Positions 1 to 5,794 of a stretch of 7,399 bases of DNA are shown here, piece after piece. The notes under the pieces are model-generated. The model searched no databases. It was not told the origin of the DNA and saw only the letters and a list, made by a program, of their open reading frames with translations. Position 1 is the stretch's first letter. Every line of letters begins with the position of its first letter. This stretch comes from an uncultured Verrucomicrobiota bacterium (lineage in GTDB: Bacteria; Verrucomicrobiota; Verrucomicrobiia; Chthoniobacterales; SZAS-18), in assembly GCA_937871685.1 (NCBI GenBank), contig CALMOL010000455.1:1-7399 (forward strand). Direction: 5' to 3'. Position numbers and translations under genes: made by a program.

Positions 1-707
1 ACGGCTATCGCTACTACCACCCCAGCACCGGCCGCTGGATCAGCCGCGACCCCATTGAGGAAGAAGGTGGGCTCAATTTGTATGGGTTCGTTGATAATGA
101 TCCCATCAACGCGGTTGACGACACCGGCCTGCGCCGGTTCCCGATCCGGCCGCCACCACCTACCTACACCACCGGCACCGGCACCCCGCAGACGGTTCGA
201 GTGCCGACAGGATCGACGGGGCCGACCTATATCAGCGGCCCGGGGACCGTCGTGTTCCCGTCCACGTTGCCAAGCAATGGGCAACCCACTCCGAACCCAA
301 GTTCTTCGCAGAACCCGAAGTGCAAATCGAAGTGTGAATTTGCTTGGGTTCCTCCGCGTGGAGGGTATGCGCCTCACGATCTCTTAGCTGCAAAGTTGAA
401 CGGAGGAATCAACTTGAACATGATGGTTACGACCCCCTCGGGGCGCTCAGTTACGTATGACGCCGCCAGCCCCGGGCCGTATAACATCCCGCCAACCACG
501 GTATACGAAGTGAAAACGGGCCATCAGTGGACTGCGGGGCGAAATCCGCCTCCAAATTGGGTCCGCGACCGAGCCGACCAGTTTGGATATCAAGCTTCCA
601 TCGCCGAGGAATGTGGCCTAAACTATGTGATCATAGTCGATAACAGAGCCGCCTTCGGTGGCCTCACGGGCATGTTCCCTGGCTATGGAATCCAACTCTT
701 CAAATGA
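1..707 (+). CDS. Rhs/YD-repeat polymorphic toxin, C-terminal end with candidate PD-(D/E)XK nuclease tip (5' partial)
   Basis: Only the last 234 codons are present; the first whole codon is at position 3 and the gene enters from outside the window. Residues 1-43 are the end of the Rhs-associated core: GYRYYHPSTGRWISRDP, then GGLNLYGF and NDPINAVDDTGL. Rhs proteins are large exported shells that carry a variable toxin at this end. Residues about 45-105 are a Pro/Thr/Gly/Ser-rich linker. The tip, about 106-234, has a candidate restriction-endonuclease-like active site: Asp153 (in TYDAA), then Glu169-x-Lys171 in VYEVKTG, then Gln193/Gln197 in a helix leading to IAEECGLNYVIIVDN. This D…ExK…Q order is what PD-(D/E)XK nucleases use, and it loosely resembles the DUF6310-type tips recalled from myxobacteria. 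Nuclease activity is therefore inferred. The usual DPxGL at the core/toxin junction reads DDTGL. The stop codon overlaps the next gene by 4 bp. Confidence 0.88.
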   Translation, partial: GYRYYHPSTGRWISRDPIEEEGGLNLYGFVDNDPINAVDDTGLRRFPIRPPPPTYTTGTGTPQTVRVPTGSTGPTYISGPGTVVFPSTLPSNGQPTPNPSSSQNPKCKSKCEFAWVPPRGGYAPHDLLAAKLNGGINLNMMVTTPSGRSVTYDAASPGPYNIPPTTVYEVKTGHQWTAGRNPPPNWVRDRADQFGYQASIAEECGLNYVIIVDNRAAFGGLTGMFPGYGIQLFK

Positions 708-1303
708 GCAACGAGGCTACCAGTGGGATCGCTGAGGCACTCGCAAAAAAGGGCGCGCAACCCTGTCCGCCGGGCTTGTTTGAGGAGCTAGAGATCCAAC
801 CACAAGCAATCTTGGTTCTGCGAGGACTTCCTCCGCCGGAAAAGCATAAACTGCTTGCCGAAACCGGCGACCGGATTGGCTTTGAGAAGAACCTCTTGTT
901 TTTTTGTATGAACGCGGAGTTCGAGGATGCCCCGTTCAGCCCGCCTGGAGTTAATTTACAAACGGCGCAAGTCACGTTCGATGGGTGGTTCGTGCCAGAG
1001 GCTTCACTTGATGTGCAACTGGCGCTTCTCCGTTACCACGCATTTACCGCTAGAGGATTTACGAGGAACGACGCGGATGGTCACTTGAACTTGCTTCGCG
1101 CCTTGTCTAAGGCATCCCGACTTCGGCTTTACTGGCTGGATGATCAGTTCGCCTCCATTGAACTTGAAAAAAAGCTCAGTGAGACCCAGCTAGACGAGTT
1201 CATGCCCGCCATTGTCTCTCTGCTGGAGCGTTTTGGACGGATGGAGTTCAGCCTGAAAAAGCTTCGCAAACTGATAGCGGTCACACGGTCACTAACTCTC
1301 TGA
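704..1303 (+). CDS. Putative immunity protein for the Rhs toxin (hypothetical, 199 aa)
   Basis: No family was recognised. The ATG overlaps the toxin stop (ATGA, 704-707), so translation is probably coupled; no strong ribosome binding site is visible. Polymorphic toxin loci place the immunity gene directly after the toxin, and position is the main evidence here. The protein has no signal peptide or membrane segment, which fits a cytosolic inhibitor of a nuclease delivered into the cytoplasm. It looks mixed alpha/beta. A central part with aromatic and acidic residues (GFEKNLLFF, EFEDAPF, FDGWFVPEA) could suit binding to a basic nuclease surface. A helical C-terminal half follows (LLRALSKASRLRLYWLDD; SLLERFGRMEFSLKKLRKL). 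Base composition resembles the toxin tip and is lower in GC than the downstream DNA, consistent with the pair having been acquired as one cassette. The gene itself is quite certain; the immunity role is inferred. Confidence 0.8.
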   Translation: MSNEATSGIAEALAKKGAQPCPPGLFEELEIQPQAILVLRGLPPPEKHKLLAETGDRIGFEKNLLFFCMNAEFEDAPFSPPGVNLQTAQVTFDGWFVPEASLDVQLALLRYHAFTARGFTRNDADGHLNLLRALSKASRLRLYWLDDQFASIELEKKLSETQLDEFMPAIVSLLERFGRMEFSLKKLRKLIAVTRSLTL

Positions 1304-1884
1304 CTTCGACTCGGGCTCGGACGCTTCACGCTGGCGCAGGGTCGGGGCGGCCGGCCATGGCACGAGGCAGGCCCAACGCGACCGCTCCGTCACGCCGGCT
1401 GCTGGGTCGGGGCGAACCTTTCGGCGCTTCGCGCAGCAACGGACGCCCCGGCAGCCGGCGCGCCGTCGCTGGCGGGCCTTGGCGCGAACGGCGCTCGGCG
1501 TCACGCGCTCTGCTTCGCTTCGCTTACGCACAGCGCGCGCCGCCAGCTTCCAGCAGCAGAGCCGGTCGCGCGCGTCCTTCTCCTGGCGCCGGTCGCGTGC
1601 TCGCTCGTTCCTCCCTGCGCGCTCTTCCTCTCGCTTCGCTCGCGCCAGCCGTCCGCTTGCTCCCTGGCGGGCGCTGCGGAGCGGCGGGGCGGGGCCGCGG
1701 CAGCCAGTGGAGTGGTCGGATCGCCCCGCCGCTCCTTCGCTCCTCCAACTTCTTGGCCGGCAACTCACCAAGCCGAACGCGCTTCTTCCACGCGCGACCG
1801 CCAAGGCCCACCGAGCTGCGGCGCACCGGGCGGCGGCGGCGGCGCTCGCAGGCTCGCTTGCAAGGCCGCGAACGCCCCGAACCT
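1304..1884. other. About 580 bp of very GC-rich DNA without a recognisable gene
   Basis: Several frames on both strands stay open here only because stop codons are rare in such GC-rich DNA. The conceptual products are Arg/Ala/Pro/Ser-rich and show no domain, so no gene is called. Short repeated words are visible: GGGTCGGGGCG at 1339-1349 and 1404-1414, and CGCTTCGCT at 1516-1524 and 1632-1640. The block lies between the toxin-immunity pair and a RAYT relic and may be flanking junk of that element or decayed cassette DNA. No terminator was seen directly after the immunity gene. Confidence 0.6.
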
Positions 1885-1892
1885 GAAAAGGG

Positions 1893-1912
1893 GTCAGGAT
1901 AAAACTCTTGAC
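1893..1912. repeat. REP-like hairpin just upstream of the RAYT relic
   Basis: GTCAGGA (1893-1899) can pair with TCTTGAC (1906-1912) around a 6-base loop, with one G-T pair; AAAAGGG precedes it. From memory, words of the form GGGGTCAGG…TTGACA recur beside RAYT genes in environmental genomes, which would make this the element's end or recognition hairpin. It lies 30 bp before the expected RAYT start codon. The hairpin is seen directly; its link to RAYT activity is inferred. Confidence 0.45.
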
Positions 1913-1941
1913 ACTTCCTTCGGTCGTCCGAGTCTGCGGCC

Positions 1942-2339
1942 ACGCCTCGCCAACTGCGCCTGGAGTTCTCGGGCGCCTTCTCCCATGTCATGGCGCGCGG
2001 GGACCGGCGCGAGGCCATCTTCCGCGACGACTTGGACCGGCGCTCGTTCCTGGACGCCTTGGGCCAGGCCTGCGCGCGCACCGGCTGGCGCGTGCACGCG
2101 TGGGTGCTGATGGGCAACCACTCCCATCTGCTGCTGGAGACCCCGGAGCCCAACTTGGTGGCCGGCATGCGCTGGTGCAAACCACCTACTCGCGCCGCTT
2201 CAACAACCGCCATCACCTGTGGGGGCACCTCTTCGGCGGGCGTTACAAGGCGGCGCTGGTGGAAGGCGGCAACACAGCCATTCCCCAAGCGGTGGAGTCG
2301 GCCCACGGGGAGGGGGACTACTTCCTGGCCGTAGTGGAC
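1942..2339 (+). pseudogene. Decayed REP-associated tyrosine transposase (RAYT, Y1_Tnp/IS200-like)
   Basis: RAYTs are single-strand-specific HUH nucleases that act on REP hairpins. The first part reads in frame from ACG at 1942, where the family has ATG: PRQLRLEFSGAFSHVMARGD, then RREAIFRDD, then WVLMGNHSHLLLETPEPNL. The HSH of that last motif is the HUH metal-binding pair. After GMRW (2164-2175) one base is missing; reading continues in the third frame as QTTYSRRFNNRHHLWGHLF and GGRYKAALVEGGN. An extra stretch of about 13 codons then precedes GDYFLAVVD. The family would continue here with a Y-[IV]-HLNPVRA segment that carries the catalytic tyrosine; instead the sequence diverges (LKRQPRADG) and the C-terminal third is absent. 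Three independent lesions (start codon, frameshift, lost Tyr region) make it non-functional. The next ATG (1990) would give only a short out-of-context fragment. Confidence 0.85.
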
Positions 2340-2354
2340 TTAAAGAGGCAACCA

Positions 2355-2376
2355 AGGGCGGACGGGCGTCCGCCTT
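2355..2376. repeat. Hairpin at the broken 3' end of the RAYT relic
   Basis: GGCGGAC (2357-2363) pairs perfectly with GTCCGCC (2368-2374) around a 4-base loop. Two further pairs outside (A-T, and one G-T) bring the stem to 9 bp. It lies 16 bp past the last recognisable RAYT codon. It could be a REP-type hairpin belonging to the element or an old terminator; no T-tract follows on the + strand. Confidence 0.4.
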
Positions 2377-2730
2377 CGAAAATCTGGTCCGCGCGCGGCT
2401 TCTCGTTACTTGGTGCCGGAAACGAGTCCCGCGCGCCTTTCACTTTCCACTCTGGGTATTCCAACGCACGGGCCACCCACCTCCAGCGCTTCTCGCCCGG
2501 GAACCTCGGCAGGGGGCAAAGCCTGCCTGCGAAGCGGGCTAAGTGACTACGAACAAATATCTCGGTGCCTCGCTTCTGGAGGCCCGCACCTTCCTACCGA
2601 CTTTCTTTCTCGTAGTCACTTAGGAACACGACCGCCCGCGGTCTGAAAGCACATTCTTGCGATGGGTTGCGGCAGGCGCAAGCCGTCTTGGCGGGCGCGA
2701 TGCCCGACGAAAAGATCGTGGGAGGGCGCC
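2377..2730. other. Gene-free segment between the RAYT relic and the WYL gene
   Basis: No protein-like reading frame was found. The open frames here encode basic, Pro/Ser-rich runs without domains. The segment contains a short stem (GGCAGG 2508-2513 with CCTGCC 2522-2527), the 85-bp inverted-repeat element at 2539-2623, and a small stem at 2667-2681 (TTGCG with CGCAA) about 50 bp past the WYL stop that is too weak to call a terminator. Confidence 0.5.
2539..2623. repeat. 85-bp element with perfect 14-bp inverted ends
   Basis: CTAAGTGACTACGA (2539-2552) is the exact reverse complement of TCGTAGTCACTTAG (2610-2623). The 57-base interior contains further pairing: GGTGC (2564-2568) with GCACC (2586-2590), and CCTC with GAGG inside that. 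The element is more AT-rich than its surroundings and has no obvious target-site duplication. Possibilities are a REP/BIME-type unit or small MITE mobilised by a RAYT, a structured transcript, or a bidirectional terminator, although no T-tract is present. Confidence 0.6.
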
Positions 2731-3804
2731 TCACCCGCGCGCGACGATCTCGCGGGCGTGGGCGAGCACCTTCTGGCGCAGGGAGGCGGGCTCCAGCACC
2801 TCGGCGTCCGCCCCCCAGCGCAGCACGAACTGGAGCAGGTCGGGCGTGTCCGAGACGTGGAACTCCCCCACCGTCTCCCCCTCCCCGCGACGCGTGACCT
2901 CCTGGCTGGAGTGCCAGCGCCGCTCGCGCACCACGCGCGCGGCCGGCCCGCGCAGGCGCAGCACCACGCGCACCGGCTTCTCGCCCCCGAAGGCCCCCAG
3001 CGCCGTGGCGAAGAGCGCGTCGGCGTCGAAGTCCAAGGGCGGCACGAAGCGCCGCCCGGTGGGCCGCACGTCTTTCATGCGCACCAGGCAGTAGAGGCGC
3101 GTCTGGTCCGCTTGGACGTCGCGCCCTTGCAGATACCAGGCGTTCTCGATGCAGGTCACGTGCAGGGGCTCCACCACGCGCTCCTCGGGCGCGGTGTCCT
3201 CCATGCGCTCGTATTGGAAGCGCAGCTCCTCGCGCTCCAGCGCCGCCGCTGTCACCGTCTGGAACAGGGTGAAGTCTTCCAGCAGGTCGAAGCCGGTGCC
3301 GCGGAAGGAGATCACCTTGCCGAGGCTGTCCAGGTCGAAGGCCAGGTCCGGGCGCAGCTCCAGGCGCAGCTTGTGCAAAGCACCCCGCACGCCCTCCTCC
3401 AGGCGCGTGCCGCGGTAGGCGCGCACGATCTGCGCGGCCACCGCCAGGGCGAAGAACTCGCTGGGATCGACCGCCGTGGCCGCGAAGCGCACGTCGTCCC
3501 GGGTGTAGCGGAAGCCCTGCGCGCGCTCGTCCCACGCCACCGGCAGGCGCAGCGTATGGCGCATGGTGTCCAGGTCGCGCGAGATGGTGCGCTCCACCGC
3601 GCCGCAGGCCCGGGCGAAGTCGGTGCGCGTCGGCGCCTTGGGGCGCTTCTCCAGGAGCATGTGGTGGATCTTCCACAGGCGCGCGAGCTGCTCGCGGCGC
3701 CGCACGGCGGACTGCCCCTCCGGCGGCGGCGCGGCGGGCGCGGGGTTGGAGGGAGTGAGCGAGGAGGGCTTCCGGGGCGGACGGCGGCGGGACTTCTTCT
3801 TCAT
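2731..3804 (-). CDS. WYL-domain transcriptional regulator (HTH-WYL-WCX)
   Basis: A 357-aa cytosolic DNA-binding regulator with the standard WYL architecture. Residues 1-35 are a Lys/Arg/Pro-rich unstructured tail. Residues about 38-100 form a winged HTH (LARLWKIHHMLL; ACGAVERTISRDLDTMRHTL, in which ERTISRDLD is the recognition helix; then GFRYT in the wing). Residues about 175-252 form the WYL domain, with its signature in ENAWYLQGRD (W223-Y224-L225) and the strand RLYCLVRMKDV. Residues about 278-355 form the WCX C-terminal extension (VRVVLRLRGPAARVVRERRW; LLQFVLRWGADAEVLEP). WYL proteins bind nucleic-acid or nucleotide ligands and control DNA-damage, phage-defence or metabolic genes. None of those lies in view, so the target is unknown. 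The ATG at 3804 starts right before the Lys/Arg tail; its ribosome binding site is weak. It is divergent from the gene at 3956, a possible target. The length is normal and the domains look complete. Confidence 0.92.
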   Translation of the reverse strand: MKKKSRRRPPRKPSSLTPSNPAPAAPPPEGQSAVRRREQLARLWKIHHMLLEKRPKAPTRTDFARACGAVERTISRDLDTMRHTLRLPVAWDERAQGFRYTRDDVRFAATAVDPSEFFALAVAAQIVRAYRGTRLEEGVRGALHKLRLELRPDLAFDLDSLGKVISFRGTGFDLLEDFTLFQTVTAAALEREELRFQYERMEDTAPEERVVEPLHVTCIENAWYLQGRDVQADQTRLYCLVRMKDVRPTGRRFVPPLDFDADALFATALGAFGGEKPVRVVLRLRGPAARVVRERRWHSSQEVTRRGEGETVGEFHVSDTPDLLQFVLRWGADAEVLEPASLRQKVLAHAREIVARG

Positions 3805-3955
3805 TTATTTTCAGAAATCTTCGGGGGTATGACCGATCCTGACAAGGGGGGTGTGAAAGAATGGCGGCGTCACCGCCCCTTCGGTGGCACCTCTCCGGCG
3901 GGCCGCGGCGCCGGGCGAGGGATCCGAGCCGCGGCCTTTGAGTCCTATCCTAGTC
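3805..3955. promoter_or_regulatory. Divergent intergenic control region with a 9-bp inverted repeat
   Basis: This 151-bp gap must carry the start signals of both the WYL gene (leftwards) and the 204-aa gene (rightwards). No convincing sigma-70 box pair was found; the best leftward -35-like word is TTGTCA (- strand, about 3840), without a good -10. Its clearest feature is GGCCGCGGC (3901-3909) with GCCGCGGCC (3928-3936), a perfect 9-bp inverted repeat around 18 bases ending 19 bp before the ATG at 3956. It could be an operator for the WYL protein or a leader hairpin affecting translation. Both ideas are inference. Confidence 0.4.
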
Positions 3956-4570
3956 ATGAAAACCCTCCCCAAAATCATCGCCCGCTCCGGCCGCGCGCCC
4001 ATCGTCGTCACGCCCGAGAAGTGGCACAGCGTCGATGCTTCCATCACGGCGCTCGGCACCGAGTTCGGCGGCCTGCTCCAGCCCCTGAGCGGGACGGAGC
4101 GACGCAACCTGCTCCGCGTGGGCATCGCCAAGGAGTCCTTCACGCGCGAGTTCCTCGCGCTCACGAAGGCGCACCCCGAGATCATGCCGCCGATGCTGCG
4201 CCCCGCCGAGACCCAGCGCGACTGGCAGACGCGTGAGGACCTTGCCGCGCGCCGCCGGGAAGTGGCGACGCTGCTCCAGCAGATCGACGACACCATGGCG
4301 GGCCTGGAGAGCGATTGCCTGGCCACCGCCCTCGCGGGCTACCAGGCGCTCTTGCGCGGCGGCGCGCCGGCCGGACTGGAGCCGGAGGTGGCCTCGCTGC
4401 GCCGGCACTTCGCCCGCCACGCGGCGAAGGCGGCGGCGGGAGCAACGCCGGCAAAGTCCGCCGGGGCGGCGAAGACGCCCGAGGTGGTCGCCGGGGAGGT
4501 CCCGCCGGCGGCGCCGAAGGCCGATGGCGCCACGAACGGCGGCGACGCCGGAATGCCGCTCGCGGCGTGA
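3956..4570 (+). CDS. Conserved-looking hypothetical cytosolic protein, 204 aa
   Basis: No named domain was recognised. The layout matches a loosely remembered family of roughly 150-200-aa hypothetical proteins in Verrucomicrobia and Bacteroidetes. These have an 'LSxxER…' motif, then an 'xxHPEfxP' segment, then a helical part with 'DDT…ES…A…Y'. Here they read LSGTERRNLLRVG (45-57), KAHPEIMPP (71-79), LLQQIDDTMAGLESD (106-120) and ALAGYQALL (125-133). Residues 20-155 are mainly helical. Residues about 156-204 are an Ala/Pro/Gly/Lys tail of low complexity. There is no signal peptide or membrane span. The ATG at 3956 (MKTLPKII) was chosen over an in-frame ATG at 3884 because the 24 added residues are Arg/Pro-rich, cross the inverted repeat and are not domain-like. 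Neither start has a clear ribosome binding site. It is divergent from the WYL regulator and followed by a terminator, so it is monocistronic. Function unknown. Confidence 0.8.
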   Translation: MKTLPKIIARSGRAPIVVTPEKWHSVDASITALGTEFGGLLQPLSGTERRNLLRVGIAKESFTREFLALTKAHPEIMPPMLRPAETQRDWQTREDLAARRREVATLLQQIDDTMAGLESDCLATALAGYQALLRGGAPAGLEPEVASLRRHFARHAAKAAAGATPAKSAGAAKTPEVVAGEVPPAAPKADGATNGGDAGMPLAA

Positions 4571-4617
4571 GCGGTGGCGACGGCTGACCCTGCGCCGCGT
4601 CCAAGCGAGGTCAAACC

Positions 4618-4649
4618 AAGGCGGGTGCTCCGATAAGGGCACCCGCCTT
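4618..4649 (+). terminator. Intrinsic terminator-like hairpin after the 204-aa gene
   Basis: AAGGCGGGTGC (4618-4628) pairs perfectly with GCACCCGCCTT (4639-4649) around a 10-base loop, 48 bp past the stop codon. A broken T-rich stretch (CTGCTTT) follows. The stem is strong and GC-rich but the tract is short. On the opposite strand the stem is followed by GGTTTGA, so it may act weakly both ways. Confidence 0.7.
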
Positions 4650-5161
4650 CTGCTTTGGCGGAGACCGGGATCGCGGGGGAGGGTGGAATCCGTCCTGGTC
4701 CTCGTCGAGCGCGACCCACGCGGAGGGATTTGTGGCAACGACTCCGTCACGCCGCGAGGACGAGATCCAGACGCTGTAGAGGAGGCTTTTCCGCGCAGTC
4801 TCGCAGAGCGGGATGCCGCCCCTGATTTTCGCTCTGTGCAGACACCGCACAGGCGCATTCGGCAGCGGCCCCCCAATAGAATTCCGGCGAAAGCCGTTTT
4901 TGCTCGCGGACCGCAGGGATTAACCACGAAGGACACGAAGAAGGATTGCAGCAGCCCCAGGCTTTCCTTCGTGCTCTCCGTGTCCTTCGTGGTGCCTCCG
5001 GGACTTTCGCTGAAGGTCTGAGGCTTCAGGCGACACGTCCGCGGCGCGAACAGAGCCGCCTCTTCAACGCGCTCCGGCAAGGCAGCTACAGCGGTTTTCG
5101 ATGAGGTTGAGCGATCGCTTCTTACCGGCTCGGCCAAACTTGGAGTGCGACAAGCTGGATC
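4650..5161. other. About 510-bp gene-free intergenic region
   Basis: No gene is supported. Two transcription units end facing each other here. The segment contains an imperfect inverted pair (CTGGTCCTCGTC 4695-4706 against GACGAGATCCAG 4759-4770, 10 of 12 pairing), the 71-bp inverted repeat at 4923-4993, and a stretch around 5134-5160 beginning AAACTTGGAGTGCGACAAGC. The last resembles a degraded copy of a dispersed repeat (TTTGGAGTGCGGCGACTTGTC type) recalled from Opitutaceae genomes. A minus-strand open frame at 4611-4850 lacks domain character and is not called. Confidence 0.5.
4923..4993. repeat. 71-bp inverted repeat of the 'CACGAAGGACACGAAG' type
   Basis: ACCACGAAGGACACG (4923-4937) is the exact reverse complement of CGTGTCCTTCGTGGT (4979-4993). 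The interior continues the theme with AAGAAGGA on the left and TTCCTTCGTG on the right. Dispersed copies of AACCACGAAGGACACGAAG are, from memory, common in intergenic DNA of Verrucomicrobia and relatives. It can fold as a long hairpin or represent two opposed copies of a short repeat. Function unknown. Confidence 0.7.
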
Positions 5162-5183
5162 AAAACGCAAGGCTTCGCCCTGC
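5162..5183 (-). terminator. Intrinsic terminator of the chemosensory operon
   Basis: Read on the minus strand, GCAGGGC (5183-5177) pairs with GCCTTGC (5173-5167) around a GAA loop, with one G-U pair. G and then TTTT (5165-5162) follow. It starts 5 bp after the stop of the DUF4388 gene. Position, stem and T-tract all fit a rho-independent terminator. Confidence 0.75.
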
Positions 5184-5188
5184 CGGCC

Positions 5189-5758
5189 TCACCGCAGCGA
5201 GGCTTGCTCGTCGATGCGCTGGAGGGCGGCGAGCAGGAGGTGGTCGGTGTTTTGGTCGAAGACGGGCGCGATGTGGGCCACGGGGCGCTCGAAGAATTGG
5301 TAGGTGCCCTCGCGCATGACCAGGGAGCGCTCGAAGGACTTTTCGCCGCGCGCGAAGCGGTTGCCGATGGCGTTGATCACGCGGCCCTTGTCGAGGTAGA
5401 GGCGGACGGTCTCGCCGTGCGTGTCGTTCACCACGAGCTCGCCGGTGCGCATGGTGTTGTAGAGCATCTGGATGATCTCCACGACCATTTGCGGGGCGAG
5501 CGCGCCGTTCAGCAGGGCCACGGGGCCGATGACCGGCGTGGGGGCCGCCGCGGGGATCGGGAGCGGCATCCGGCCCTCTTCCGGGCCGTGCTCGCAATCC
5601 TCGGCGAGGCGGTAGAAGCGGGCGGCCTCCTTGTGGAGATTCAGGTGGGCGTAGCGCTCGGCGACTTGCAGGAATCCCTCCACGTTCGGGGCTTCCGTCA
5701 GCTCCGCCTCAAGCTGGCGAAGCTCGTCGAGCTCGTTGCCCCAGGAATAGGTGGACAT
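5189..5758 (-). CDS. DUF4388 (PATAN) protein with N-terminal helical TPR-like segment
   Basis: A 189-aa cytosolic protein. Residues about 10-55 are helical and TPR-like (LDELRQLEAEL; FLQVAERYAHLNLHKEAARFYRLAED). An acidic and Pro/Ala linker follows (56-78). Residues about 80-178 match the DUF4388 pattern: VALLNGALAPQMVVEIIQML, then TGELVVND, then GETVRLYLDKGRVINAIGN, ending in FERSLVMREGTYQFFE. DUF4388/PATAN domains occur in bacterial signalling proteins and are thought to mediate protein contacts with receiver or chemosensory partners; no catalysis is expected. The gene begins 36 bp after the CheA stop on the same strand and ends at a terminator, so it is the last gene of that operon and probably an output or adaptor partner of the kinase. 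The ATG at 5758 lacks a purine-rich ribosome binding site. The family call is fairly firm; the role is inferred. Confidence 0.85.
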   Translation of the reverse strand: MSTYSWGNELDELRQLEAELTEAPNVEGFLQVAERYAHLNLHKEAARFYRLAEDCEHGPEEGRMPLPIPAAAPTPVIGPVALLNGALAPQMVVEIIQMLYNTMRTGELVVNDTHGETVRLYLDKGRVINAIGNRFARGEKSFERSLVMREGTYQFFERPVAHIAPVFDQNTDHLLLAALQRIDEQASLR

Positions 5759-5794
5759 GGCGGAGGGATTGGGGGCGGCGGTGGCCGCCGGGCA

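Noticed and set aside
1908..1913. TTGACA, a perfect -35 word before the RAYT relic
   Set aside because: There is no -10 box at a usable distance, and the word is part of the hairpin at 1893-1912.
1292..2306. Long open frames on both strands across the GC-rich block (products up to 260 aa)
   Set aside because: The products are Arg/Ala/Pro/Ser-rich, have no domains and overlap one another in most frames; GC-rich DNA has few stop codons.
3836..3850. TCCTGACAAGGGG in the WYL upstream region, similar to the hairpin near the RAYT relic
   Set aside because: Only about seven bases match and the hairpin partner is absent; judged a coincidence.
3884..3955. Upstream in-frame ATG adding 24 residues to the 204-aa gene
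   Set aside because: The added residues are Arg/Pro-rich and come from the inverted-repeat leader; the ATG at 3956 begins the protein-like sequence.
2662..4236. A 524-codon open frame on the + strand
   Set aside because: It runs antisense to the WYL gene, is His/Gln/Arg-rich and has no domain; the WYL frame on the other strand is clearly real.
1385..4754. The 13-base word CTCCGTCACGCCG shared at 1385-1397 and 4742-4754
   Set aside because: One shared 13-mer is about what chance gives in 7.4 kb of GC-rich DNA, and the flanks do not match.
4611..4850. A 79-codon minus-strand frame containing VATNPSAWVALDEDQDGF
   Set aside because: Part of it looks mildly protein-like, but it has no recognisable family and ends inside the terminator hairpin; too weak to call.
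3950..5170. A 406-codon open frame on the - strand
   Set aside because: It lies antisense to the 204-aa gene and crosses its terminator and the 71-bp inverted repeat; the product is Arg-rich with no domain.
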